Part shown: positions 23,005 through 35,605 of the stretch, piece after piece
How positions within the stretch are numbered: the stretch's first letter is position 1
Layout: the number at the start of each line of letters is the position of its first letter
Assembly: GCA_022264855.1 (NCBI GenBank)
Contig: JABYQU010000038.1
Coordinates: 186,001-250,000, forward strand
Source of the DNA: Lenzites betulinus
Lineage: Eukaryota > Basidiomycota > Agaricomycetes > Polyporales > Polyporaceae
Length of the DNA: 64,000 nucleotides
Direction of reading: 5' to 3'
Notes under the pieces: model-generated
What the model was told of the DNA's origin: nothing
Database searches by the model: none
What the model saw: only the letters and a program-made list of their open reading frames with translations
Made by a program: the position numbers and the translations under genes

Positions 23005-25552
23005 CTAGTACGAGCGACCGAAGAGGGTCCAACGCTTCGCGTCCTTGCCGCACCCGACGCACTTCGTCTTGCCCGGCTCGATCTTGGGCCAGCGCGACTG
23101 GTCGAAGGGGATACAGAGTGACTTCGCGCCCGCCGAGGGCGCACGCTCGTCCGTAGGCTCAGACCTATCGCGTCGCGTCAAATCAGCATTACATTCCTAG
23201 CATACCATAACAAAGCAAAGGGAGAAAACTCACTCGTTCGCGCTGCGCGTCTTGATGTCGTCCTCGCACGCCTCGGCCTCGCACCACGGGATCGCGACGA
23301 CGCACTTGTCGTCGAGTGTCGGGACGAAGTCCTTCCACTCGTGCACCTCGCGCAGGCGCGACCAGTACACGTCCTGCGCGCGCTTGAGCATGTCCGCCTG
23401 GATCTGCTCGAGCAGCGCGGGGACCGCCGCCGCGACGTCCGCGAGCGGGAGCGGCGCCTTCACGCCCGTGTCGCGCCGCGCGCTCAGCGTCTGCTGCTTC
23501 GCGAGGTCTGCGGGGCCGATCTCAAGGCGCAGGGGCACGCCCTACAGTTACATCGGTCAGCGCGAGAGACGGGTGCGTGTGGAGGGTGAGGAAGCGCGTA
23601 CCTTCTGCTCCCAGTCGTTGAACTTGAAGCCGGGGGTGTAGCCCTCGCGGAGGTCCGCGCGCGCGCGGATGCCCGCCTTCTTGAGCGAGTCCGCGAGCTC
23701 CTCGGCGGCGGTGTTGACCGCCTTGCGCTGCTCCTCCGTCGACTTCGCGGTGATCCCGCAGGGGACGACGACGACCTGCACGGAGGCGACGCGCGGCGGG
23801 AGCACGAGGCCCTGGTTGTCGCCGTGGATCATGACCATGACGCCGATCGTGCGCGTCGAGAGGCCCCACGAGTTCTGCCACACGTACGTCTTGCCCTGGC
23901 CGGACGGGTCGTTCGTGTCCTCGACGAAGATGTTGAACATCTCGGGGCGCGAGAAGTTCTGCCCGAGACAGTGCGACGTCGCGCCCTGGATACCGCGTCC
24001 GGTCGTCGGCACGAAGCCCTCGACGGTGGTCGTGTACAGGCCGCCCGCGAACTTCTCCTTCTCGGACTTGACGCCGGGGATGACGGGCACCGCGAGCAGC
24101 TCCTCGTATACGCGGCGGTACAGATCGAGGATCTCAAGCACCTCCTTGTCAGCCTCGGGCTTCGTGAGATGTGCGGTGTGGCCCTCTTGCCACAGGAACT
24201 CGCGGGTACGCAGGAAAGGCTCTGATAATATAATATTGAGTACCAACGGGCATTACTGACTGAACGTACTTACGGGGGTTCTTGAACTCCCATCGCACGA
24301 CGCTGTTCCACTGGTTCAGCTTGAGAGGGAGATCGCGATGGCTCTGAATCCATTTGGCGTAGTCTACAGAGTCGTTGAGTATTTCATCGAATAATTAGCT
24401 GGCGGTGGCGTACAAGGGTACATGACGGTCTCCGATGTTGGCCGGATGGCGATAGGCTCCTCAAGCTCGGAAGTACCTCTGCAAAACTATAAGACGGCGA
24501 TGTCGGCCAAAAAAAAGTGTACATACGCTCGTGTGACCCAAGCGACTTCGGGGGAGAAACCCTCGACATGGTCTTTCTCTCTTTCCAGGACTTTTGCCGA
24601 CACAAACATGGGGAAGTATGTGTTTTGCACGCCCATAGCCTTGATATGGATGTTAAACCACTCTGCGCGCGGTTATAAGCCCCGGATGTACCCAAATCGT
24701 AGTTACTACACACCTTGAATGCTTTCCCAGATGCTGTATGACCAGGGTCTTAGGATATAGCAGCCGCTGACGTTGTAGTACTCGAGCATGTCCGCCTTGA
24801 TGAGCACGTTCGTGTACCATGTGGGGAAGTCGACCTCCTTCTTCACACCAATGGCAATCTTCACGGCACCGTCGATCTTGGCGTCTTGTTTTCCTGCGGG
24901 GGCAGGTTTGGATGCCGTGGCTTGCTCCGCAGCGGCCTGCAGGGTGGAGATTTCGAGCTCATGGAGTTTGGGAGCGCCTTCCGTGGCGAACTGCTGCACG
25001 TATGCGGTCAGGTCCTTGCCAGACAGGAACACGGTCGATTCGGAGGACAGGCCGCGGACGGCGAACGTCGAGGACGAGGTTGCGATCGCCGAGTCGATCA
25101 CGACCGTGAGTTTGGGATATGATTCTGAGGTGATGGCGAGGGGAGAGACTGCACGCAGCGGGGAGCTAACGTTAACCTCGGACAACCCTCCGCACGAAAA
25201 GCGCAGGCACAGGCGACTCACGAGAGTTTTTATCGAGCGCGAAGAACTCCTTGAGCAGATCCTCCGACGCGAGCCGCAAATCCTTCAAATTCAGCACCTT
25301 CCCCAGCGCGCCGGACGGCACATCCGCCGTCTCGCGCGCGATCACGACGACCGGCACCGGCGTCGCGGTCTTCGCGGTCTTCGGCTTGTATACCAGCGTC
25401 TTGATCAGCTCGAACGGCTTCGGAGCGGCCGCACTCGCTTCAAGGGCCTCGCGCCACGACTGGGGCGAGTTCGTCGGCGCGTGCGAGACGGTGGCGGCGG
25501 GGGCGATGGAGAGTTTCGAGAGGGCCTGCGTGACGGCGTCCAGCGAGGCCAT
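23005..25552 (-). CDS. Prolyl-tRNA synthetase, eukaryotic type
   Basis: The chosen start is [18 protein letters not shown]. Residues about 1-190 resemble the YbaK/ProX (INS-like) domain fused to fungal ProRS ([32 protein letters not shown]). The class II core follows: [102 protein letters not shown] and [20 protein letters not shown]. The anticodon domain ([22 protein letters not shown]) and the eukaryotic C-terminal domain end with [16 protein letters not shown]. The enzyme charges tRNA-Pro in the cytosol. The frame stays open without a stop upstream to 25921, and ATG at 25777 would add 75 Arg/Ser-rich residues (see findings). Confidence 0.92.
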
Positions 25553-26113
25553 CGTGGGCGACGAGTGAAAACAGCGGGTGGCGGGGCGAGGTGGATGGAA
25601 CAGAGACGAGGACGAGAGCGAAGACAGACGGTGCGAGGAGTATGGGCACTCGGCGCTTTTGCAGATTGACTCGACCGTTTTGGCTCGCGGAGATGTTATC
25701 AGATGCTGCGATAGAAGGGGACGGGGCGGACGGGCTGCTCGAGGGGTCCGTCGGACAACGGCCCTCGAGGGGAGCATTCGCACGTCGTCGGCGGTGGGTA
25801 GCAGGGCGTTGGCGGTGACGCGACAGAAAAACGCGTCCGACCGCGTCCGCGACGTCGACGCGATCAAGGCGCCCAACTCATCTACCCGAGCGCGCACTCC
25901 CTCGTAGATCTCAGAAAACATATTGCAAGACTAGCTCATGAGCTCATTAACTACCCCGCTTTGGTTCGTACATGGCGCTCTATCGACTGCGTGTCCGTGC
26001 GAGGTGCGACGAAAAGGAGGCGGTCAGTGGTATATGAATGTATGGTACAGCCCGACCGGAGCAGACAGGTCGGACGAGTGTAGCTCTGTAAGTAATCGTA
26101 AACGTCGTAATGT

Positions 26114-27992
26114 TCATGCTTTCGCACTCTCTGCAGGCTTGGGCGCGACCTCGTCCTCTAGCTTGTGTTCGGCAGGCTCCTTCAGCTCCTCCTCGATCGC
26201 GCTCCGACCCTCTTCTGTGAGCGTGGGCAGCCCTGAAGTGATGTCAGGGTTGAAATAGCGAGGGAGGAATCTACAGCAGATGATCAGTCTTTGCGTGAGA
26301 GCAATGAGACAAGCTGGGGTTCACTCACTGGACTCCTTTGCGTTTGCGCTCCGCGGCCTCGTCTCTCTGCTTCTGCTCTATGACAAGCTTATGCTTGGTT
26401 GCCTCGCCGTACTCCTTGTTCAACAACTTCGTGGTGACACTCTCCCACAGCTTCCTGCTCTCGGTCGGGAGTTGTTTCTCCAGTGGGCGCACCGTCTTCG
26501 GGACTACATGAAGCGTCGACAGATCCAACAGAGTCGCATACTCGGAGTCCGGCGCATCGACGCGCTTCCAGCGGATCCGCTGCCTCCAGGACCCATCGAA
26601 CACGGCCAACACCCGCTCCCGCGGGACGTGCTTCACCCGCGTCCACTCTTCGTGCACGGTCTCCTTCGGGTCGTAGGTGTAGATGAGGCCCTCGAGCGCG
26701 AACTGCGCCCGCCCCAACCACGACTCCTCCTTGTACTCGATGATCGCCCGCAGCTTCTGCCCATCTGCGCCTCCGGAGCAGGTAATGATCGTCGTCTCCC
26801 CGACCGTAACGTAGAAGCTCCCGCGCAGGAGCCCGTTTACGGACGCGACCGGATGCGTGATGTGGTACGTCTCGCCTTCGCCGGGCGGGCCCGTGATACG
26901 CACGAACAGGCCCTTGTTGAACGAGCCTGGCATCACGCGCAACGTCGTGCCCGACACCTTCGCGGAGATCTGATCGACACCTGCGAGCTCGAGGTGCCGG
27001 CTCGGGCAGGACGCGTGGAACGCCGAGACGGGCGGGTGGTGCGAGACCTGCTCGGTGAGGAAGGCGATGCGCACCCGCGGCTTGTCCGCAGCCGTCTCGT
27101 CCGTCTCCAGAAGGTCCGCGGCGGCGGATGCGCGGTCGTTCGCGAGGCTCAGGCTGGACACGCCTGCTTCGGGGTTTGCCTCGACTAGCTCGGGGGAGGT
27201 CGCGGGCGTGGACTTCGTCGTCGCCGGGCGCGACATGAAGCTGAACCCGCTGAACGTGCTCTTATTGCTCTTGCCGCTCTTGACACTCGCGCTCTCCGAA
27301 AATGAGGGATGGGCGACGTCCGGCATGGAGTGCATGGCGGGGGTGCCGAACCACGAGGCGGTCGCTACCTCGGCAGCTGGAGGGGAAACGTAAAGGTGGT
27401 GGATTGGCGGCTCATTGGGGTCCGAGGGGTAGGACACCGGAATGACATCCCAATGCGACCGGAAGTGTTCGCCAAGCACGGAGTTGTAGGGTTTGCAGAC
27501 CTTTCCCCTCTGCGCAAGACGTCAGTGCCTGGGTGCCTGACAGCACAGCAGTGATACGCACAATAAACTTGAGGTCCTTGGAGAAGGTGAAACGGAGAAC
27601 GGCCAGCATACGCTCGAACGGGTCGTCGGAATCGTTGATACTGTCGTTGCGTTATGAGACCGAAGTTCGTGTTCGATGTGCCATGACTCACGCAGCAAAC
27701 AAGTCCGGCCTGTCCAGATACTGCCAGTACTCAAGGTTGGGTATCGGCTCCAGCAGCGACGCCGGGAGGGAAAGGCGCCTGAATCGCAATGTCTGTGTTA
27801 AGGGGTGTAGCGCAAGAGGGGGAGAAAAACATACATGGCCGCAATGTCCTTAACACCGAGGCATTTCTTGACGAGCTGGACGATCATCTTGAGCTTGCCG
27901 CTCTCGCCATGGTCGCCGTTGTCGGGCACGGAGATGGGCTGGCCTGGTGCATCCTCGTCGATGCCCGCGTCGTGCTTGTCCAAGCTGGCCAT
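26114..27992 (-). CDS. Oxysterol-binding-protein-related (ORP) lipid transfer protein
   Basis: About five exons from MASLDKHDAGIDEDAPGQP. There is no PH domain; the ORD starts almost at once, as in short Osh4/Kes1-type or Osh6/7-type proteins. Seen in order: LPASLLEPIPNLEYWQYLDRP, DDPFERMLAVLRFTFSKDL, GKVCKPYNSVLGEHFR (family block KPxNxxLGE), and the signature EQVSHHPP. Then come SFNKGLFVRITG, AIIEYKEESWLGR, a long C-terminal helix rich in E/K (KHKLVIEQKQRDEAAERKRKG) and FLPRYF. Between KPYNSVLGE and EQVSHHPP sits an insert of about 100 residues rich in S, K and T. Proteins of this family exchange sterol or PS for PI4P at membrane contacts. The ligand cannot be read from the sequence by eye. 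Confidence 0.9.
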
Positions 27993-29004
27993 GATGTACG
28001 AGACGAAAGAAAAAGACGGGGGTCAGTACTAGTACAGCGAGACAGCTGCCGAGCGGAAGGATTAGAACAAGATGGTTGTAAACAAAGAACGTGTGCGCCG
28101 CTAAATGGGCCCAATTATGGGCGCTACGCACCCGACCCCCGACGGCCGCACTCCTCCACTGGCTGCGCACGCGGCGCATCGTCACTGCACACTGCGCACC
28201 CAATACGAGCTGTGGCCTAGCCGGTACTCTCGCCCTCGACGTTGGTATTCCCGCTACCGGTAACGGTAGTGGGTCTTTGTGAACATTCGACTACCCCCGT
28301 GGGAATTGGCCGATGTCACATGACGTCGCACGTTACCTGACAAGACAAGTCACAATTGGTTCAAAAAAGTTCAAGTCAACTGGGCTCAAGCTACTCCCTC
28401 ATGTATACAGCAAAATTCTCCTGCCACAACGCCTGTTCCTGCAACGAGTGCGGTAGCGGGCACTGCCGCTCAGCGGCGCTACAGGATTATTTTTCTGTCG
28501 TTTGGGCCTGGAGTAGGACACAGGTCTATCACAGATCTCCCTAACAGAGGCTGCACGTGCCTCGCTTGAAATTGGCGCTCACTTCAGGCTTTGCTGGATT
28601 CAGATGCCCGCGACTCCGCGTCGATAGGAAATGTGTTTCAATGTTTTGAGATCTTCCAAAGCCTCTTGTAACGGGGAGGATGTCAGAGTAGCTGTAGAGG
28701 GCCTATTTAAAAGGTCAAAATGGTTCGACCCGGGCTCGAACCGGAGACCTCCTGTGTCCACATGAAATGTGAGACAGACGTGATAACCAACTACACCATC
28801 GAACCGGTTAACGGTGACTGAGGTCGTACTTACACAGGACGGTACTACAACTTCTCATCATGCATCATGCGGGCCTCACCCACCGCCTCAGACTGACGTA
28901 CAGCTTCTACAAATCATCATACCCAGACTATGACAAGCTTATAACTTAGGTAGCGCAAGTGTTGCTCACCTTGAGTCGTCAACCTGCAGAACATACATCC
29001 AAAC
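27993..29004. promoter_or_regulatory. Divergent intergenic region with a tRNA gene
   Basis: About 1 kb separates the OSBP-type and PIG-A start codons. It should contain both promoters. The only other feature recognised is tRNA-Val at 28721-28805 on the minus strand. Confidence 0.45.
28721..28805 (-). tRNA. tRNA-Val (CAC), with 11-base intron
   Basis: Read on the minus strand, the acceptor stem pairs GGTTCGA with TCGAACC. The A-box-like TGGTGTAGTTGG and B-box GGTTCGAGCCC are both present. The anticodon CAC is at 28769-28771. An insert of 11 bases (28757-28767) follows position 37, where nuclear tRNA introns sit; removing it gives a 74-base cloverleaf close to eukaryotic tRNA-Val. The stem pair 27-43 is T-G. 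CCA is not encoded. Confidence 0.88.
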
Positions 29005-30856
29005 ATGGGCATCAATATCGCGTACGACAGGAGCTGTTTCTAACTGTCTAAGTATCCGCTAACGTGGCTGAAACAGCATGGTGTGCGACTTCTTCCACCC
29101 GGGCGTCGGTGGTGTAGAGAACCACATATACATGTTGAGCGCAGACCTTCTCCGCAACGGACACAAGGCATGGTCCCGGCTCTGTCTCAAAAAAACCCAT
29201 ACTAATGACACCAAACTCATAGGTGATTGTCATAACGCACAGTCATCCACCAGACCGCGTTGGTATAAGATGGCTACTTCCTTCCCTGAAGGTGTATTAC
29301 ATCCCCTTCCCGACTATAGCATCGTCCGCGACACTCCCAAACTATTTAACCTTCCTACCGTATTTTCGGACTATCGTTCTCCGGGAGGGAATACAGCTCA
29401 TCCACGGACATGCCGGTCTCTCCTCGTTGGCACACGAAGGGATCCTGCACGCCCACCACATGGGCGTCCGGACAGTCTTCACAGACCACAGCCTGTTTGG
29501 CTTCGACGACGCCGCTAGCATCCTCACCAACAAGCTACTCGAAGCTGCGTTGCGCAACGTCGATGCTGCCATATGCGTGTCGCACACTGGGTAAGGCGTC
29601 TCGTGGGATGACCTAGCTTCGGTGGCTAATACATGGCTGCAACAGGCGCGAGAACACAGTACTGAGGTCCAGGCTCCCGCCCGAAAATGTGCACGTCATA
29701 CCTAATGCACTCGTCACCGAGCAGTTCAAACCCGCACCCTTGCCGCCTTCGGGGGACACTAGTAGGTTCACGGTTTAAACCATGTCCGTTCAAGTGTCGT
29801 TGATACGGTCTACTCATCTAGTCACTATTGTCGTGGTCAGCCGTCTCGCATACAGGAAAGGAATTGACCTCCTAGTTGCCGCAACCCCACGAATATGCGC
29901 GCTATTCCCTAACGTGCGCTTCATCATTGGTAGGATAACTAGGATAACTAGGTAATTTGTCGCTTATTTCTACGTGCATACAGGTGGAGACGGTCCCAAG
30001 ATGATAGACATCTTGCAGATGCGGGAGAAATACCTCCTCCAGGATCGAATAGAGATATTGGGTCCTGTCCGACATAGCGATGTTCGCAATGTACGTCAGA
30101 ACCTCCTAGAGACGTATGAGGTACCTAACACTACTCTCAGGTCTTGACGCAGGGTACGATATTTATGAATACGTCCCTCACCGAGGCTTTCGGAATTGCA
30201 ATCGTTGAAGCAGCATGCGCGGGGTTGTACGTCGTATCCACCCGCGTCGGGGGTGTACCAGAAGCATTGCCGGAAGACATGATATCTTTCGCCAACCCGG
30301 ATGAAGATGGTAAGCCCCGCATCATCGGATCAAGTCCTCTCCCCTTCTCATTGATATCGCCCCCAGATGTTGTGCGTGCTGTATCCGAAGCAATTGAACG
30401 GGTATCTGCTGGACAGCACGATCCCATCCGAGCGCACGAAAGGATCAAAGGCTTTTACGAGTGGAAGGAGATCACTGAACGAACAGAGATCGTCTATGAT
30501 TCTGTGATGAAATCCACACCTGTTGATTTCTGGACGCGCCTGCAACGGTACGTTCGTCAGGGGTACATCAGCGCTCCGGCTCTTATCCTGTGTTTTCACA
30601 GAACTCTCGACCTCGGTCGCTTTGCCGGAATAATTTACGCTATCATCATGCTTGTCGACCACCTCTTCTTCATGTACCTGGAATGGTACCTTCCCGAAGA
30701 GCAGCTGGATAAAGTCGAAATGCGATGGGAACCCGAGCACTTCAAAGAAGTAACGTGCTTCCGTTTATCTTGCGTGCTCTTAGCATTGACCTAGTAGTTT
30801 AGGTAGCTGAACAGTATGAGAATGGGGAAGCCGCGCGCTCCCAGCACTCGTCATGA
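29005..30856 (+). CDS. GPI3: PIG-A/GPI3, catalytic subunit of GPI-GlcNAc transferase
   Basis: Exon 1 is only MGINIA. The next reads [21 protein letters not shown], the PIG-A N-terminus with its glycine loop. Then come [118 protein letters not shown] and the E-x7-E block [14 protein letters not shown]-terminal membrane helix ([25 protein letters not shown]) anchors it in the ER. The enzyme adds GlcNAc from UDP-GlcNAc to phosphatidylinositol, the first step of GPI anchor synthesis, in the GPI-GnT complex. About nine short exons; the end is read as [20 protein letters not shown]. It is complete. Confidence 0.93.
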
Positions 30857-31077
30857 CGGCTCGCCCACCGTCCTACCATTGCATTTACCACTGCCCTTGT
30901 CCGCGACCCCAGCATACTAGGGCGCTTAGAGTTCGTATTGACGGCCTCCGGCAATCGGACCGTCCAGACTCCAGAAGAAACATAGGCGCGCGTCAATGCA
31001 CAAATGATTCGAAGAAATCTCCATCAGCTCCTCCGCGCTCAGCCCGTCTCTTGCTCCTTCCCACCACTCGAACCGCC

Positions 31078-33213
31078 ATGGGTGCGCCAGAGGACGAAAA
31101 GGCGAGCAGTACGTCTGACAGCGTGCTCCCTCAAACCAGTGTGCAAAAGTGGTACACGTCTACTACCGAGTTCCTCTCCCACTGGGGGATCGAGACGAAT
31201 GGGTTCGTACTAGTACTTAGTCACATGCGCATCTTCAGCTTATGCTTATCTCACCCTGGCCTCGCTGGACGTATCACAGGATCAACCCCATTCTGCCGGA
31301 GGACAGGACGGACACGAAGCTGTACCAGATGTTCTTCGTGTGGTTCTCTGCGAATATAAACATCCTGACGTGCGTGATCACTCCGCACGGCGCTCGGGGG
31401 TTGTGGCATCCGATTTATCTGCGCTGCTTGTGATGTTAGGTTTGGTACGGGTTCGGCGGGACCTGCGTTCTTCGGTCTCGGGCTGCGAGATTCGTTCCTC
31501 ATCATCCTCGTCGTGGACCTCATGTGCGTCGCATCTTTCTACGGGGGGTGCGAGCGCGGCCTGAAATGTTTTCAGCTCATGTGTGATTCCGGCTTACTTG
31601 TAAGACTGCATGCATGCCATACGGGACAAAGCGGACTTAAACACTCATCGCGGTGATAACTCTGCAGCGCTGTCTTCGGACCCAAGCTGGGCATGCGGTC
31701 AATGGTGCTGGCGCGCTACTCCTGGGGGTAGATGGTTTTTCTCTCTCCGATAGGCCGCATCCTGAAATCTGATGCTGGCGTGCAGATATTTCGGGTCCAT
31801 CCTCCCCAGCGCGTTTACGGTATTTTCGATGCAGGGCTTCATGATCCTAAATTGTATCATTGGTGGCCAGACGCTTGCAAGCGTTTCCTCCCACCTGGAT
31901 GACACACTGGGGATCGTGATCATAGGTGTATTATCCCTCATCGTACGTCGAGAGCCACCCTATACGGTGTACTTCGAACAGTCTAACACACTATCTGTGG
32001 CTTCAGGTGACATTCTTTGGCTACCGCGTTATCCACTGGTAAGTCCTCGCACACTAGTTCCCGTTATAGATTGATATATATGTTCGATGTAGGTACGAGA
32101 CAGTAGCCTGGATCCCGAGTGTGATCACCTTCATAGTGATGCTCGGCCTGGGGGGCAAGCATCTGACCGAGGCGCCGGTACCTCCACCACCAACTGCTGC
32201 TGCCGTGCTGTCCTTCGCCACAACCACCGCGTCCAGCGTTATTAGCTGGTGCATGATGACACCCGATTACGGCGTGTACCATACAAACAAAGCGTCCAGG
32301 TACGATTTTGTTTAGCATTACTGCAGGACTTCACTGACATTCGGTCAACAGTACACGGATCTTCCTGTACAGTTACGCCGGCTTCTTCACCGCCAGTGTA
32401 AGTCGCCAACTGGCAACAATCCTCCACATCTCTCCCTCGCTAACGAAATTTTAAAAGCTCGCAGCCCACATGCTCGGCGCCGCCTTCGCCGCAGCCGCCC
32501 CGGGTGTGCCCTCCTGGGAGGCCGGGTTCGACGGCGGCAACAACGTCGGCGGGCTCATCCAGGCGGTGCTCTCTTCTTCGGGCGGGTTCGGGAATTTCCT
32601 GACCGTCCTAGTCGCGCTGTCCATCCCGAGCGCGTGCGCCCCAACGATGTACACGTTCGCGTCCAGCTTCATGACGATCCACGCGTGGTTCGCCAGGGTG
32701 CCGCGATACGTCTATACTTTCATCTCCGAGGCTATGTGCGCTGCTCAATATTCTTGCACGTGTGGTGGTGGCTGACTTGTCTTGCAGTCTGATCCCCGTC
32801 GCCATCGTGGGCGCCAAGCACTTCTACACCACGTTCGTGGACATTCTCAGTGAGTCGCGCGCGCACCCAGGCGAATTTTCATGTTGACGGAGCACGCAGG
32901 CGTCATCGGCTACTGGAGCACCGTCTTCGCCGCGATCGTGATCGTCGAGCACCTCGTCTTCCGCAAGAACGACTGGGCGCGGTACGACCTCGCGCAGTAC
33001 TGCCGGCCGCGCGAGCTCCCGCTCGGGGTCGCCGCCACGCTCGCGTTCCTCTGCGCGTGTGGGATCATCATCCCGAGCATGTCGCAGGCGTGGTACGTCG
33101 GGCCCATCGCGAACGCAGGGACGGGCGACATCGGGATCATCGTCGGGTTCGTGCTCGCGTGCATGGTGTATCCTGCGTTCAGAGCGGTGGAGCTCGCGGT
33201 ATCGCGGAAGTGA
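31078..33213 (+). CDS. NCS1-family permease (purine-cytosine permease type)
   Basis: About ten exons give a protein with about 12 membrane helices. The N-terminal tail (MGAPEDEKASSTSD..) is followed by GINPILPEDRTDTKLYQMFFVWFSANINILT, the family block for Fcy2-like NCS1 carriers. Then come FGTGSAGPAFFGLGLRDSFL, FGPKLGMRSMVLARYSWG, SVISWCMMTPDYGVYH, the glycine-rich loop GGNNVGGLIQAVL, and VIGYWSTVFAAIVIVEHLVFRK. The protein ends ELAVSRK. The family brings in cytosine, purines or related bases with protons at the plasma membrane. Substrate choice is inferred from the Fcy-type signature PILPExR and is not certain. Its stop codon is only 24 bases from the stop of the converging carboxylase gene. 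Confidence 0.88.
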
Positions 33214-33237
33214 GTGTATTAGATCATGTGCTGGGGT

Positions 33238-35605
33238 TTACAGTTTGTATTTTGTGCGTTGAGCGGCGGCTCCGGACGCTTGTATGGCAGCTAGTCGTGG
33301 GGGTAACAGATGGGTGTATGCGTGCGCGATCCACTGTGAGAGACATTCGGTGTTAGATTTCGGTTCTGGTGTCGAAGATGCGAAGATGAGTCTCACCTTG
33401 CAAGCTATGGGTCGGGTGTTCCGCGGGTCGATGATTTCCTCAATACCGAACATGCCTGCTGTCCGCAACGGATCACGTACGTCCTCGAACTGGGCGAGAA
33501 GATCCTTCATCATCTTCTCCCGCGCAGCCGGGGAGGGTGCGCCATCTAGCTGCCGCTTGTACGCAGCCTCTATGCCACCCTCGAGGGGAAGGCTTCCCCA
33601 ATCAGCCGAAGGCCTAATCACACAGTTAGAACGAGCATAGAGGGCTGTAAGGGTGACTGTCAACACACCATGCCACACGAGTATTCAACCCGTCGCCTGG
33701 GTCGGAGAATGCTCCCCCAGCGACACCGAAGGACCTCCGGATGATGACGGTGAAGATAGGGACTGTAGCATGGTAGAGCGCGGACATGATCGCCGCCCCG
33801 TGGCGAATGGTAGCCATACGCTCCGCTGCAGAGCCTGTCCGATATCTGTGAGTGACAGCTCAGTTTCAGGGTGCAACCCCTTACCGATGGCGAACCCAGG
33901 CTGATCAACGAGGTTCAACAGTGGTATGCTTCACACGACGGTCAGTACGAGGAAATTGGAAACAATTGGCGGACAAGTCACGCACCCGAATTGGTCGCAG
34001 AGATTCACGAAACGAGCCGCTTTCTGGCTTCCAAAGGCATCGAGGCCTCCCCCACCGACCATACAGTCACTGCTCAAGACACCTACGGGCATACCCTGGA
34101 GTCGTGCTAATCCGGTGACTATGGACCTGCCCCAAGTCGCGCCAATCTCGAAAAACGAGGTTGCAGGTTGGGATTCCCCACCAACACCAGCGTCGACGTC
34201 AACTACAAGCCGGACAAGTTGGCGGATATCGTATGTCCGAGTTCGCCTTCGTGGAATGATGCTGATCAGTTCCTCTGCTTTCCTGTCTGCAAAGTCCAGT
34301 GTAGGGATTATGGGAGGCATGGCATACACCGACGAAGGGAGGTAGGAAAGGAATGTTCTGATCTGCCGGAAAGCGTCCAGCTCTGATGTGGCGATGTTGT
34401 CAACGGTACCGTTCTGCCCGTGGATCTCCCAACCACCAAGGGCCTCCTTGGACAGGTCTTCGTAGGTCGCTTGTTTCACGACTGGAGGTCCTGCGGCAAA
34501 TAGCTAGTACTTCCTCAGCGACCGCTCGAAAACCGCAGCGTCTTCAACAGAAGTGGCGTACCTGACTCATGCCTTTGACCATGACGCTGAATATGAATTC
34601 GTGAGCTGTCGAGCTCTTGACATCGACTGAAGCTGATTGTATACCTAAAATGACTGATGACTGCTTTGGCGGATCCTAGGCCCACAACGGGGCCGAGCAA
34701 GGCACTGGCCACAGGAATAATGGACATGGCAGTCATGCACTGCCCTAGTCCAGCCAAGGGCGGAATATACGTCGCACCCATGGTGAGATCTATTGGAGAT
34801 ATTTTTCAGTACGGGGATTGCGTTCATTCTCAAGGGAGACCACGGACAAGTAGCAACGCTGCCACCTCCGCTTGAGCCGTCCAGCAGTCGTATCTTGGTA
34901 CATGTTAGCTAAACAGGCCAACCATGTATTTCGTTCATATTCACAAGAGGGACTCTGTGTTGCGTCGCGAGAGCCTGTTGCGCATATATTCAAAACTTTT
35001 ATGCATAGGTTCAAAATATGCGCCTACATACCTCGCCGTACGCCGCTTTCCCCTGTATTCCACCGTCCGCGTGTCCGCCTCGGACGCTGAAGTCATCTGC
35101 TGTGATGAATACTCTCTTCGCGTTGATGCTGCCCCACCCGATAATCATGTTCCTTTGGACAATGAATTGATTTTTACAAGCTTTTGACCAGTGGAGCAAT
35201 TTCACTTACGCTGGCAGGTGGTCCTTCAACTCTCCCGTCTCCTTGTCTACCTCTGGCTTTCCCGTGAGTGAGCCGATTTCGTCGAAGGAGCCGTCATCGA
35301 GGAGCGCGTCAATCCGCTCCCGCACCCATAGCTTGCCGTTTTGTTTCTGGCGTGCATATCCCGTGTTTTCAGGATTGGGTGTGTTGTTCTTCCTCTGTAT
35401 CTGCAAAACCTTGCCGACAGCATGCTACGGTGCGAGAGATGTTCGAGGGAGTAAGCAAACAGGGTGGCTGAAGCGCGCTGGATGCGGGGTAGGAGAGTAC
35501 CTTCCAGGTCACGCCATCATCGGGGGCTGCCGACGTCGGGGAGGCCGACGCGCTCGACTCGCTCGACCTCTTTCCCCTCGTCTCTTTGCTTGTCTTGTCG
35601 CCCAT
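33238..35605 (-). CDS. Acyl-CoA carboxylase, carboxyltransferase (beta) subunit
   Basis: About eight exons from MGDKTSKETRGKRSSES. The protein belongs to the PCCB/AccD-type carboxyltransferases: RQKQNGKLWVRERIDALLDDGSF, RVFITADDFSVRGGHADGG, YIPPLAGLGQCMTAMSIIPV, AGPPVVKQATYEDLSKEALGG, VDNIATSE, ELISIIPRRRTRTYDIRQL, SFFEIGATWGRSIVTGLARL, CMVGGGGLDAFGSQKAARFV, ATIRHGAAIMSALYHATVP and DPLRTAGMFGIEEIIDPRNTR. These blocks move CO2 from biotin to an acyl-CoA. The partner is the divergent biotin-carboxylase/BCCP gene next door. The N-terminus has no clear mitochondrial leader, being Lys/Ser-rich with acidic residues. The acyl-CoA used (propionyl, acetyl, methylcrotonyl or other) cannot be settled by eye. 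Confidence 0.85.

Noticed and set aside
26280..27188. 302-codon plus-strand frame over the OSBP gene
   Set aside because: The minus strand carries EQVSHHPP and the rest of the ORP domain; the plus frame is a Leu/Arg-rich shadow.
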